Origin: Gemmatimonadota bacterium
GTDB taxonomy: Bacteria > Gemmatimonadota > Gemmatimonadetes > Gemmatimonadales > Gemmatimonadaceae
Assembly: GCA_016719105.1 (NCBI GenBank)
Contig: JADKAQ010000017.1
Span: 62,001-126,000 of the forward strand
Direction of reading: 5' to 3'
Length of the DNA stretch: 64,000 nt
The notes beneath the pieces were generated by a model. The model saw only the letters and a list, made by a program, of their open reading frames with translations, did no database searches and was not told the origin of the DNA. Both the position numbers and the translations under genes were made by a program. Of the stretch, positions 43,858-51,457 are shown piece by piece (the first letter of the stretch is position 1; every line of letters begins with the position of its first letter).

Positions 43858-45819
43858 TCAGGGGTTCACCGTGACCGGAACGTTGGTCGTTCCGCTGCCG
43901 AAGGAGACGGAGATCGTCGTCGTGCCGGCGACCAACCCCGTCACCATCCCCGACGACGAGACCGTCGCCACGGAGGATTGGAACGACACGAAGGTCGGCG
44001 GGCGCGTGGCCCGCAGGATGTTGCCGCTGCCGTCCTTCAGCACCCACGTGAGCTGCACGTTCTGTCCGACCGAGACCGTGATCGGATTGGGCGACACCGT
44101 CACCGTCGCTACCTGCGCCGCCACGACCTTGAGCGTGTTGCTCGTCACCTGGTCGAGCGTGAGGTTGATGTTCGCCGTCCCGGCGGTCACGGCCGAGACC
44201 ACGATCCCCGTCGCCACCGTGGCCACCGATGCAATTGGCGAGTTGTCGTTCAGGATGCCGACGACGCGACCGGTCATCGAGGGGATCACCGCGCCGGTCG
44301 AGTCGCGCATCGCCGGGTTGTACTGCTTGGGCGTGTCGCCCACGACCAGCGTATCGGTGGTGGGAGTGAAGGTCACCGAGAGGACCGGGACCAGCGTGAC
44401 CGTCACCTGCAACGCGGGCGACGAGCGTCCGTCGATGTCGGCGGTGATCGTCGTCGTCCCCACCCCGACGCCCGTGATCAACCCGCTCGCCGAGACGCTG
44501 GCGACGGTCGGGTTGTTCGTGAACCAGTTGGCCGTCTTGCCGGGGATCGGCTGGTTCTGGTTGTCCAGCGCCTGCGCGCTGACCTGCACCGACGTGCCCA
44601 CGCGGAGCAGCTGCGGATTGGACGGCGTCAGTCGTACCGACGACACCTGCGGCGACACGTTGGCCACGGCGTCGTTGGACTTCACGCCATCGACCGTCAC
44701 GCTGATGCGCGCCGTCCCAGCCCCCGTCCCCGTGACCACGCCCGTGTTGTTGACCGTGGCAACGATCGAGCTGCTCGACAGCCACACGACCTGCCGATTC
44801 GCCAGCGACGACACGACCTTCCCCGCCGAGTCGATGACGGTGAGCGTGAGCTGGCGGGTGAGCCCAGTCCCGAGCGCGAAGTTATCCGGATCGATGGTGA
44901 CCGTCTTGGCCGGCACCTCCGACACGTTGACGGTGAGCGACGCCGTGCGCAGTTCGATCTCGGCGGTGATCGTCGCCGAGCCGACCGCGAGGGCGGTGAC
45001 GACCCCCTGCTGGCTCACCGAAGCGACCGTGGGGTTGTTGGTGAACCAGGTGACGCTGCGGCCGGTAAGCACACCGCCTGTCGCGTTGCGCGGCGTCGCC
45101 GTGATTTGCAGCTGACCGCCGACGCGCATGATCTGCGCGACGGGGGGATTCAGTGTCACCCCGGCGACCGCTTCACGCGCCACCGTCACCACCACGGCGG
45201 CCGACTTTCCCTCGACCGACGCCGTGATCGTCGACGTCCCTTCGGTCACCGCGGTCACCAGCCCCGTCGTGCTCACCGAGGCGATGCTCGGGTTGGACGC
45301 CGAGTAGGTCACGGTCCGACCGCTGATGGACGAGCCGTCGGCCGCCACCAGCGTCGGGGTGATCTGGCGCTGGTTGCCGGTGTTGAGCGTGAAGTCGCCC
45401 GTGTTGAGCTGCACCCGGTCGACCGGGGCGATGATCTTCACCGTTGCCTCGATGAATCGACCGTCGGATGTCGCGCGGAAGAGCCCGAGCCCGATCGTCT
45501 TCCCCGCCACGACCCCCGTGGTGGGGTCGACCGTGAAGACGGTCGGCGCCGAGGAGGTGTAGGTGATCTTGCGCCCGTCCTTGATCTCCGTGCCGTTGAG
45601 GTCGAAGAGCGTGATGGCGAACGGATTGGCGGACGTCGTCTGCCCCGTATAGAACGAGTCGACCTGCGGGAGGATGCGGAGCGAGGCCAGGGCGATCGGC
45701 GGGATGCTCTCGGTGCAGCCCGCAGCGCCCAACCCGGCGACGGCCAGGAGCGCCGCGGAGAGGAGGCGCGAACGGCGCGTGCGGGCACGCAGGGATCGGT
45801 CGAAGTCGGAGGTGTGCAT
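43858..45819 (-). CDS. Lipoprotein with seven bacterial Ig-like (BIG2) domains
   Basis: This 653-residue surface protein has a leader with lipobox LGAAGC (Cys35), then seven BIG2-type domains of about 85 residues each. Their openings are visible: SLRILPQVDSFYTGQ, VQLNTGDFTLNTGN, VTLNPPVAQIMRVGG, VTIDPDNFALGTG, VRLTPSNPQLLRVG, VTFTPTTDTLVVGD and VTVSPNPITVSVGQ. Each closes with the xxASVsxxGxVTxxxxGxxxITA pattern. Such proteins act in adhesion or surface structure. Unlike the longest invasin-type proteins it has no barrel or anchor beyond the lipid. It stands alone, with a strong terminator after it and a TATACT element upstream. Confidence 0.92.
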   Translation of the reverse strand: MHTSDFDRSLRARTRRSRLLSAALLAVAGLGAAGCTESIPPIALASLRILPQVDSFYTGQTTSANPFAITLFDLNGTEIKDGRKITYTSSAPTVFTVDPTTGVVAGKTIGLGLFRATSDGRFIEATVKIIAPVDRVQLNTGDFTLNTGNQRQITPTLVAADGSSISGRTVTYSASNPSIASVSTTGLVTAVTEGTSTITASVEGKSAAVVVTVAREAVAGVTLNPPVAQIMRVGGQLQITATPRNATGGVLTGRSVTWFTNNPTVASVSQQGVVTALAVGSATITAEIELRTASLTVNVSEVPAKTVTIDPDNFALGTGLTRQLTLTVIDSAGKVVSSLANRQVVWLSSSSIVATVNNTGVVTGTGAGTARISVTVDGVKSNDAVANVSPQVSSVRLTPSNPQLLRVGTSVQVSAQALDNQNQPIPGKTANWFTNNPTVASVSASGLITGVGVGTTTITADIDGRSSPALQVTVTLVPVLSVTFTPTTDTLVVGDTPKQYNPAMRDSTGAVIPSMTGRVVGILNDNSPIASVATVATGIVVSAVTAGTANINLTLDQVTSNTLKVVAAQVATVTVSPNPITVSVGQNVQLTWVLKDGSGNILRATRPPTFVSFQSSVATVSSSGMVTGLVAGTTTISVSFGSGTTNVPVTVNP

Positions 45820-45922
45820 TCGATCGGACGGAGTGATGATCCCGGAGGTGGAATCTTGGGGTGGAAGTCGATCGGCGCCCTTGAGCGACACCGAATCGCG
45901 CCTCCGCCCCCGACCTCGGGTG

Positions 45923-45928
45923 AGTATA
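45923..45928 (-). promoter_or_regulatory. TATACT -10 element upstream of the Ig-like gene
   Basis: TATACT on the minus strand (complement of 45923-45928) matches the -10 consensus at five of six bases in an otherwise GC-rich gap. It would start transcription near 45916, about 97 bases before the ATG. The -35 position shows only a weak ATGGTC. Confidence 0.4.
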
Positions 45929-46054
45929 GCTGGACCGCCCCCCTCGACCATCGCCGAGGTGTGGCAATCTGCTACCCCCTTACGGACGAGCAGGTTGCCG
46001 GACGGGATACCGCATTGGAGCAAGCGCGGTGCCAGACCCGGAAAGCTCTGCCGG

Positions 46055-48097
46055 TTACCGGATCGCCTCGAGCTGGGCGGTGAGCACCGCGGGGTCGCTC
46101 GTCGGGACGTCGCAGCGGGCACGTTGGCACACATAGGCCGTCGCTCCCCCCGCAGGCGCGCTCCGCGCGTGCAGCAGCGGGAAGGGGCTCTCAGGCGTGG
46201 GGACGCCGCCGGCGAGGACCAGCGAAGGGAGGTACTGTCCCGCCACCACCTCGCGAAGCGAACGGAACGAGGCCGACTCCTCGTCGCCCACGAGCACCAC
46301 CTCTGTGGCTCCATACAACGCCATGTCGGCCACCCCCAACAGGTGCCCGAAGGCCGAAGGATGCCGCTCGAGCGCGCTCGATACCGAGCGACAGGCCGCG
46401 AGCGCGAGCGCCTCCCCGCGCCCCTCGCCCGTCATGACCGAGAGCCGCATCAGGAGATCGGCCATCAGCGAGTTTCCGCTCGGCGTCGCGTTGTCGGTCA
46501 CGTCGCGAGGCCGGGTGATCAGCGCCTCATGGTCGTTGGCCGTGTCGTAGAAGCGGCCGCTCGCCGGGTCGAAGAAGCGCGCGATCGCCACGTCGGCGAT
46601 CGCCATCGCGTCTCCCAGCCAGGACGCGTCGAAGGTGAGTGCGTAAAGGTCCAGGAAGCCCAGCGCGACCGCCGCGTGGTCCTCGAGGAAGCCGAACGGC
46701 TTCGCCTCGCCGCTGCGCCACGATCGCGCGACGCGTCCGTCCCGCACCATGTGCTCGCGCAGAAACGCCCCGTTGCGCAGGGCGAGCGCCCGGAGTTCCG
46801 CATCTCCGAGGATACGCGCGCCGTCGGCGACGGCGCGCAGCATCAACCCGTTCCAGGCGGCGATCACCTTGTCGTCGAGCGACGGCCAGGGACGGCGCGA
46901 CCGTTCGGCGTACAACGTGGTGCGCGCGCGCTCGACGACCCGGTCGAGCTCGTGCAGCGAGAGCCCGTGGCGTCGCGCCACGACCGACGGGGCGACGGCG
47001 ACGTGCAGGATCGTGCGCCCCTCGAAGTTTCCGCCGCGCCGTACCCCCCAGTACTCGCGCACGATCTCGGCGTCGCCTCGCAGGAGCGACTCCACCTGGT
47101 CGTCACTCCACAGGTAGAACGTCCCCTCGTGCCCCTCGCTGTCGGCGTCGAGCGATGAGTAGAAGCCCCCCTCGGGCGAGGTCATCTCGCGCGTGAGCCA
47201 GGTGAAGAGCTGTCGCGTGGTGCGCCGGACCTCGGGTTCCCCCGTCGCCTGCCAAAGGTGAAGCCCCAGGCGAGCGAACAGGGCGTTGTCGTACAGCATC
47301 TTCTCGAAGTGCGGCACCAGCCACCGCTCGTCCACGCTGTAGCGATGGATCCCGCCCCCCACCTGGTCGTGGAGCCCCCCGCGTGACATGGCGCTGAAGG
47401 TGCGCCGCGCGATGTCCAGCGACTGCTCGGTCCCGGTGCGCGCCCAGTGTCGCAGGAGGAAGTCGAGCGACATCGACGGGGGGAACTTGGGCGCATCGCC
47501 AAATCCGCCGTGCTCGGCGTCGAAGCTGCTGGCCAGCGCGCGCGCGGCGCGGTCGAGGATGGGACGCGCCAGCTCGCCCGAGGCGCCGCCCAGCCGGTTC
47601 CCCCCCTCGAACAGCTCGCGCAGCTGGCTCGTCGTGCTGGCCACCGAGTCGCGTTTGTTCCGATACGCGTCGCTGATCGAGAGCAGCAGGCGCTTGAACG
47701 ACGGCATCCCGTGGCGCTCGACCGGGGGGAAGTACGTCCCACCGTAGAACGGCTCGCCGGCCGGTGTGAGGAAGACCGTCATAGGCCATCCGCCGTGACC
47801 GGTCATCGCCTGCACCGCCTGCATGTAGATGCTGTCCAGGTCCGGCCGCTCCTCGCGATCGACCTTGATGCAGACGAAGTGCTCGTTCATGAGCGCCGCC
47901 GTCGCCTCGTCGGCAAACGACTCGTGTTCCATCACGTGGCACCAGTGACAGGCCGCGTAGCCAATGGAGAGCAGGATCGGTTTGTCCTCGGCAGCCGCTC
48001 GCGCCAGCGCCTCGGCTCCCCAGGGGAACCAGTCGACCGGGTTGGAGGCGTGCTGGCGGAGGTAGGGGGAGGACTCGTGCTGGAGGCGGTTGGGCAC
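46055..48097 (-). CDS. Thioredoxin-domain protein of the YyaL/DUF255 family
   Basis: This is a 680-residue cytoplasmic protein. The N-terminal thioredoxin-like domain (1-~165) opens with NRLQHESSPYLRQHASNPVDWFPWG and has the redox motif ACHWCHVMEHESF. The rest is an (alpha/alpha)6 barrel resembling N-acylglucosamine 2-epimerase, with FPPSMSLDFLLRHW, GGIHRYSVDERW and WNGLMLRA. This family (YyaL, SPATA20) is widespread, but its reaction is not established. GTG 48097 is the family start; a GACGGGA-repeat patch lies in the leader just upstream. It diverges from the M20 peptidase. Confidence 0.92.
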   Translation of the reverse strand: MPNRLQHESSPYLRQHASNPVDWFPWGAEALARAAAEDKPILLSIGYAACHWCHVMEHESFADEATAALMNEHFVCIKVDREERPDLDSIYMQAVQAMTGHGGWPMTVFLTPAGEPFYGGTYFPPVERHGMPSFKRLLLSISDAYRNKRDSVASTTSQLRELFEGGNRLGGASGELARPILDRAARALASSFDAEHGGFGDAPKFPPSMSLDFLLRHWARTGTEQSLDIARRTFSAMSRGGLHDQVGGGIHRYSVDERWLVPHFEKMLYDNALFARLGLHLWQATGEPEVRRTTRQLFTWLTREMTSPEGGFYSSLDADSEGHEGTFYLWSDDQVESLLRGDAEIVREYWGVRRGGNFEGRTILHVAVAPSVVARRHGLSLHELDRVVERARTTLYAERSRRPWPSLDDKVIAAWNGLMLRAVADGARILGDAELRALALRNGAFLREHMVRDGRVARSWRSGEAKPFGFLEDHAAVALGFLDLYALTFDASWLGDAMAIADVAIARFFDPASGRFYDTANDHEALITRPRDVTDNATPSGNSLMADLLMRLSVMTGEGRGEALALAACRSVSSALERHPSAFGHLLGVADMALYGATEVVLVGDEESASFRSLREVVAGQYLPSLVLAGGVPTPESPFPLLHARSAPAGGATAYVCQRARCDVPTSDPAVLTAQLEAIR

Positions 48098-48114
48098 TGG
48101 ACGAACGGGACGAG

Positions 48115-48269
48115 GACGGGAGACGGGAGACGGGAGGAAGGACCCTCGGGCGCCTCGGCGTCGTGATACGCCTGCTAAGCATACGCCGCACACCGGTTGT
48201 GCCCCAACTTCGCGCACGGCAGCTTCCCCGCGCACCGTCGAACTCCCGTCTCCCGTCTCCCGTCTCCCG
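48115..48269. repeat. Inverted purine-rich repeats in the Trx/M20 divergent promoter region
   Basis: Three GACGGGA units (48115-48136) and four TCCCGTC units (48243-48269) are complementary over 22 bases and flank the 106-bp middle of the divergent intergenic region. The same unit occurs at 31831-31846. Confidence 0.65.
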
Positions 48270-48280
48270 CCTGGAGTCCC

Positions 48281-49648
48281 ATGAGCGATCTGTTGGCCTA
48301 CCTCGACTCCAACGACGCCCGTTTCCATTCCGAGCTCTTCGAGTTCCTCCGCATCCCCAGCGTGAGCGCCCGCTCCGAACACAACGCCGACGTCGCCACG
48401 GCGGCGAACTGGCTGCGCGACCAGATGCAGCGCGCCGGGCTCGACGCGAGCATCCATCCCACCGACGGGCACCCGGTCGTGCTCGGCGAGTGGCGCGGCG
48501 CCGGCGCCGGTGCGAAGACCATCCTGATCTACGGCCACTACGACGTGCAGCCCGCCGAGCCGCTCGACCTGTGGGATTCGCCCCCGTTCGAGCCGACGAT
48601 TCGCGACGGGAAGATCTTCGCGCGCGGCTCGGTGGACGACAAAGGGCAGCTCTACCTGCACATCAAGGCGATCGAGGCGTACCTGGCGGTGCACGGCGCG
48701 CTCCCGGTCAACGTGATCGTGCTCGCGGAGGGCGAGGAGGAGGTCGGGAGCGAGCATTTGGCGCCGTTCGTCGAGGCGCACGCCGAGCGCCTCGCGTGCG
48801 ACGGAGTCGTCATCTCCGACTCGGCGATGTTCGCCCCCGGGCTCCCGTCCATTCTGTCGTCGCTGCGCGGGCTGGCGTACTTCCAGATCGATGTGGATGG
48901 GCCGAGTAGCGACCTGCACTCGGGGAGCTACGGCGGGGCGGTGGTGAACCCGGCGATGGCGCTGGCGCGCATCCTGGCCACGTTGCACGACGCGACGGGG
49001 CGGGTGGCCATCCCCGGCTTCTACGATGCGGTGCGGGCGTGGGAAGAGTCGGTCCGCGCGCAGATTCGCACGCTCCCGTTCGACGAGGAAGCCTTTCGCC
49101 ACGAGACCGGCGCATCGGCGTTAGGCGGTGAAGCCGGGTATTCCGTCCTCGAGCGCATCTGGACGCGCCCGACCTGCGAGGTGAACGGATTGCTGAGCGG
49201 CTACACTGGCGAAGGGGCCAAGACGGTGCTGCCGGCCAAGGCGATGGCCAAGGTGAGCTGTCGCCTGGTGCCCGACCAGGATCCCGACACGGTCGAACGG
49301 CTGCTCAAGGCGCACATCGCCGCGGTGCAGCCGGCGGGGGTGACGGTGACGGTGCGTGCGCTGCACGGCGGCAGGCCGTGGCGCGGCGAACTGGCCGGAC
49401 CGCTCTTCGACGCGGGGGCCAGGGCGCTGGAGCGGGCGTTCGACCGTGCGCCGGTCATCGTGGGCGAAGGCGGGTCGATTCCGGTGGTACACGACTTCGC
49501 GCGCGTGCTCGGCGCCCCGGTGTTGCTCATGGGGTTCGGGCTTCCGGGGGAGAACGCCCACGCCCCTAACGAGTGGTTGAGCGACGCCAACTTCACGGGT
49601 GGGATCCGGGCGGCGGCCTTCCTGTGGGAGGAGTTGGGCAAGGCCTGA
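48281..49648 (+). CDS. M20 family dipeptidase
   Basis: This 455-residue di-zinc peptidase is of the CNDP/DapE-like branch and probably cleaves dipeptides. Metal and catalytic residues are visible in order: the His of IYGHYDVQP, the bridging Asp of RGSVDDKGQ, catalytic Glu pair in AEGEEEVGSE, the Asp of ISDSAMF and the late His in GENAHAPNEW. The inserted dimerisation domain (~200-340) contains DLHSGSYGG and the GYTGEGAKTVLPAKAMAKVSCR strand. ATG 48281 follows a pyrimidine-repeat leader. It diverges from the thioredoxin-domain gene. Confidence 0.94.
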   Translation: MSDLLAYLDSNDARFHSELFEFLRIPSVSARSEHNADVATAANWLRDQMQRAGLDASIHPTDGHPVVLGEWRGAGAGAKTILIYGHYDVQPAEPLDLWDSPPFEPTIRDGKIFARGSVDDKGQLYLHIKAIEAYLAVHGALPVNVIVLAEGEEEVGSEHLAPFVEAHAERLACDGVVISDSAMFAPGLPSILSSLRGLAYFQIDVDGPSSDLHSGSYGGAVVNPAMALARILATLHDATGRVAIPGFYDAVRAWEESVRAQIRTLPFDEEAFRHETGASALGGEAGYSVLERIWTRPTCEVNGLLSGYTGEGAKTVLPAKAMAKVSCRLVPDQDPDTVERLLKAHIAAVQPAGVTVTVRALHGGRPWRGELAGPLFDAGARALERAFDRAPVIVGEGGSIPVVHDFARVLGAPVLLMGFGLPGENAHAPNEWLSDANFTGGIRAAAFLWEELGKA

Positions 49649-49700
49649 GCGCGGGGGGTGGGGAGCGGCTCGTGTTGCTGTGATCCCCGTCGTGTTCGCC

Positions 49701-49720
49701 GAGGACGCCCGGGCGTCCTC
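49701..49720. terminator. 20-bp perfect palindrome after the M20 gene
   Basis: GAGGACGCCCGGGCGTCCTC is fully self-complementary; as RNA it gives an 8-bp stem with a CCGG loop 52 bases after the stop. A terminator is most likely; an operator for the next gene is the alternative. Confidence 0.6.
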
Positions 49721-49853
49721 AGCGTGGGACAGCGGGGGCGGGGCGGTGGCGCGGGTTCCATCGTAAGTGGCTGATGCGCCGCACGTTATCGTCCGGCCCG
49801 GATTCGGCACCGGCTGTGCATACCATGGACTCCGTACCTCACCAGGAGCCACC

Positions 49854-50537
49854 ATGACCCGCACCGTTGTCCGTTCCCGCCCCGTGGCGGTTGCACCTGT
49901 CGCGTCGTCGCGCCTTGCCTACGCGTCGCTCGCCCTGCTCGCCCTCGCCGCTCTCGTCCTCGTGCCGTCGCGCGCCCATGCGCAGCGCCCGAGCGTCGCG
50001 CGCCTCACGCCGTACGTCGGCTACATGACGTTTGGCGACTACATCGATGGCCCGATCGGGACGCGCATCTCCAACGCCAACTCCGCGGTGTATGGCGTGA
50101 CCGGGGGGATCGACCTCACGCGCAACGTCTCGCTGGTGGGGAACATCGGCTACACCGACAGCAACGTGCGCGTGGGGCTGCCGATCATCGGTGGGGTCAA
50201 CATCGCCGACAGCAAGGTGTTGCTGTACGACGGCGGGCTGCAGTTCCGCCTCCCGACCGCGTCTTCGTTAGGCACGGGGATCGCCCCCTTCGTCGAAGTC
50301 GGGGCCGGCGCCATTCGCTACGAGGTGCGCACCGGGCCGCTCACCACCAACGCCACCAACTTCGCCGGCAACTTCGGCGGGGGGATCGACCTGCAGGTCA
50401 ACCGCTCGATCGGGATCCGCGGCGCGGTGAAGGACTACGTCGGCAAGTTCGACTTCAAGGAGGCGACCACCTTCGACCTCAACAGCCGTGTGTCGCACAA
50501 CGTGGCGTTCACGGTGGGGCTGACGCTGGGCTTCTAG
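49854..50537 (+). CDS. Small outer-membrane beta-barrel protein
   Basis: This 227-residue exported protein has a signal peptide (to ~44, SRAHAQ) and about eight amphipathic strands of the OmpW/OmpA-like type: LTPYVGYMTFGDY, AVYGVTGGIDLTRNVSLVGNIGYTDSN, FVEVGAGAIRYEVRTG, NFGGGIDLQVNRSIGIRGAVKDYVGKF. The last residues HNVAFTVGLTLGF fit the C-terminal strand recognised by BamA, ending in Phe. The ribosome site AGGAGCCACC before the ATG is strong. Porin or structural role not determined. A long terminator follows. Confidence 0.85.
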   Translation: MTRTVVRSRPVAVAPVASSRLAYASLALLALAALVLVPSRAHAQRPSVARLTPYVGYMTFGDYIDGPIGTRISNANSAVYGVTGGIDLTRNVSLVGNIGYTDSNVRVGLPIIGGVNIADSKVLLYDGGLQFRLPTASSLGTGIAPFVEVGAGAIRYEVRTGPLTTNATNFAGNFGGGIDLQVNRSIGIRGAVKDYVGKFDFKEATTFDLNSRVSHNVAFTVGLTLGF

Positions 50538-50595
50538 CACGGCGCCAGACCAACGCACGCGAAGGTCGCGAGCGCTCCAGCCACCGCTGGGGCCT

Positions 50596-50650
50596 CGCAG
50601 GAACGAGGGGCGGGGGCGCGCGGTGCGCCTCCGCCCCTCGTGCGCCTGCG
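50596..50650. terminator. Long bidirectional terminator hairpin
   Basis: A 17-bp stem (50603-50619 with 50625-50641) contains one G-T wobble and a 5-base loop. CGCAGG (50596) and CCTGCG (50645) extend the base. It lies between convergent genes ending at 50537 and 50675. Confidence 0.8.
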
Positions 50651-50674
50651 ATCGTGCGACTCGCGGACAAACGC

Positions 50675-51139
50675 CTACTTCTTCCACCCCTTCAGGTCGT
50701 CCAGCCACACGGGGACGTCGAGGTGTTCCTCCAGCAGTTCGAAGCGGCGCTGCTCCTCGCGCGCGAATCGCTCCTGGTCGGCGTAGAGCCGCTTGGTGAT
50801 CACCGACGAGTCGAAGCGGTCGTGGGCGGTGGCGGCATCCTTCCAGACGATCGTGTAGCGAAAGTCCCAGCGGTTGGCCTCGCCCGCATGGTTCACCGGC
50901 GTCGCGGCCGACATGCTCACGATGCGCCCGAGCTTCTGCTGCTCCAGCAGTACCGGGTAGTGGTTCTTCTTGTATAGCTCGAGCCACTCGGCGGTGTGCC
51001 CCCACTTGATCTTGTAGTAGTACTCGACGGCGAAGGGCTCGCCCTTGGCGCCCGCGTCTTGCGCGGCGGCCGAACGGGCGGAGAACGTGAGGGTGGCGCC
51101 GATAGCCACGGCGAAGAGGATCCGGATCAGTCGCGTCAT
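50675..51139 (-). CDS. Small exported protein of unknown function
   Basis: This 154-residue protein has a clear signal peptide (1-26, ending SAAAQ). The mature part, beginning KGEPFAVEYYYKIKWGHTAEWLELYKKNHYPVL, looks like a small alpha/beta fold; the pattern of a YYK strand followed by a long helix recalls dimeric ferredoxin-like (EthD/Dabb) proteins, which I suggest only tentatively. It is rich in Trp, Tyr and Lys. It diverges from the DUF5916 gene. I cannot assign a function. Confidence 0.7.
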   Translation of the reverse strand: MTRLIRILFAVAIGATLTFSARSAAAQDAGAKGEPFAVEYYYKIKWGHTAEWLELYKKNHYPVLLEQQKLGRIVSMSAATPVNHAGEANRWDFRYTIVWKDAATAHDRFDSSVITKRLYADQERFAREEQRRFELLEEHLDVPVWLDDLKGWKK

Positions 51140-51457
51140 GGTCGGATTGGGAAAGGGGACGACGGAATGTATGATGCCGAGTCCGATCCCACCGGCAGGC
51201 GCCTCGCGGGGGTGCGTGCGACCTGCCCCGTCGCGCTTCGTCCCGTCCGCCTCCGCAGGCCTCTCATGGCGCCGGGGCGGTCGGATCGCCCCGCCGAGAC
51301 AACGTTCCCGTCCGCCCCGCGCGTATCGGAGCGGCGAGCAGCCTTTCCACGAATCGGCGCCACGGCCCCGGCGACGATTGGCGAGATCCCCTGTAGCTTG
51401 TGGCTGCTTCGGGCCACTGGGTCCGCGCGACCCTGATCACCGTCCAGTCGACACCCT
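51140..51457. other. 318-bp divergent intergenic region
   Basis: No coding sequence or strong hairpin recognised. It should hold promoters for both the small exported protein and the DUF5916 gene; I see no clear consensus boxes. Confidence 0.3.

Noticed and set aside
43465..46083. 872-residue plus-strand frame across the Ig-like gene
   Set aside because: It mirrors the BIG2 repeats in the opposite strand and crosses a strong bidirectional terminator.
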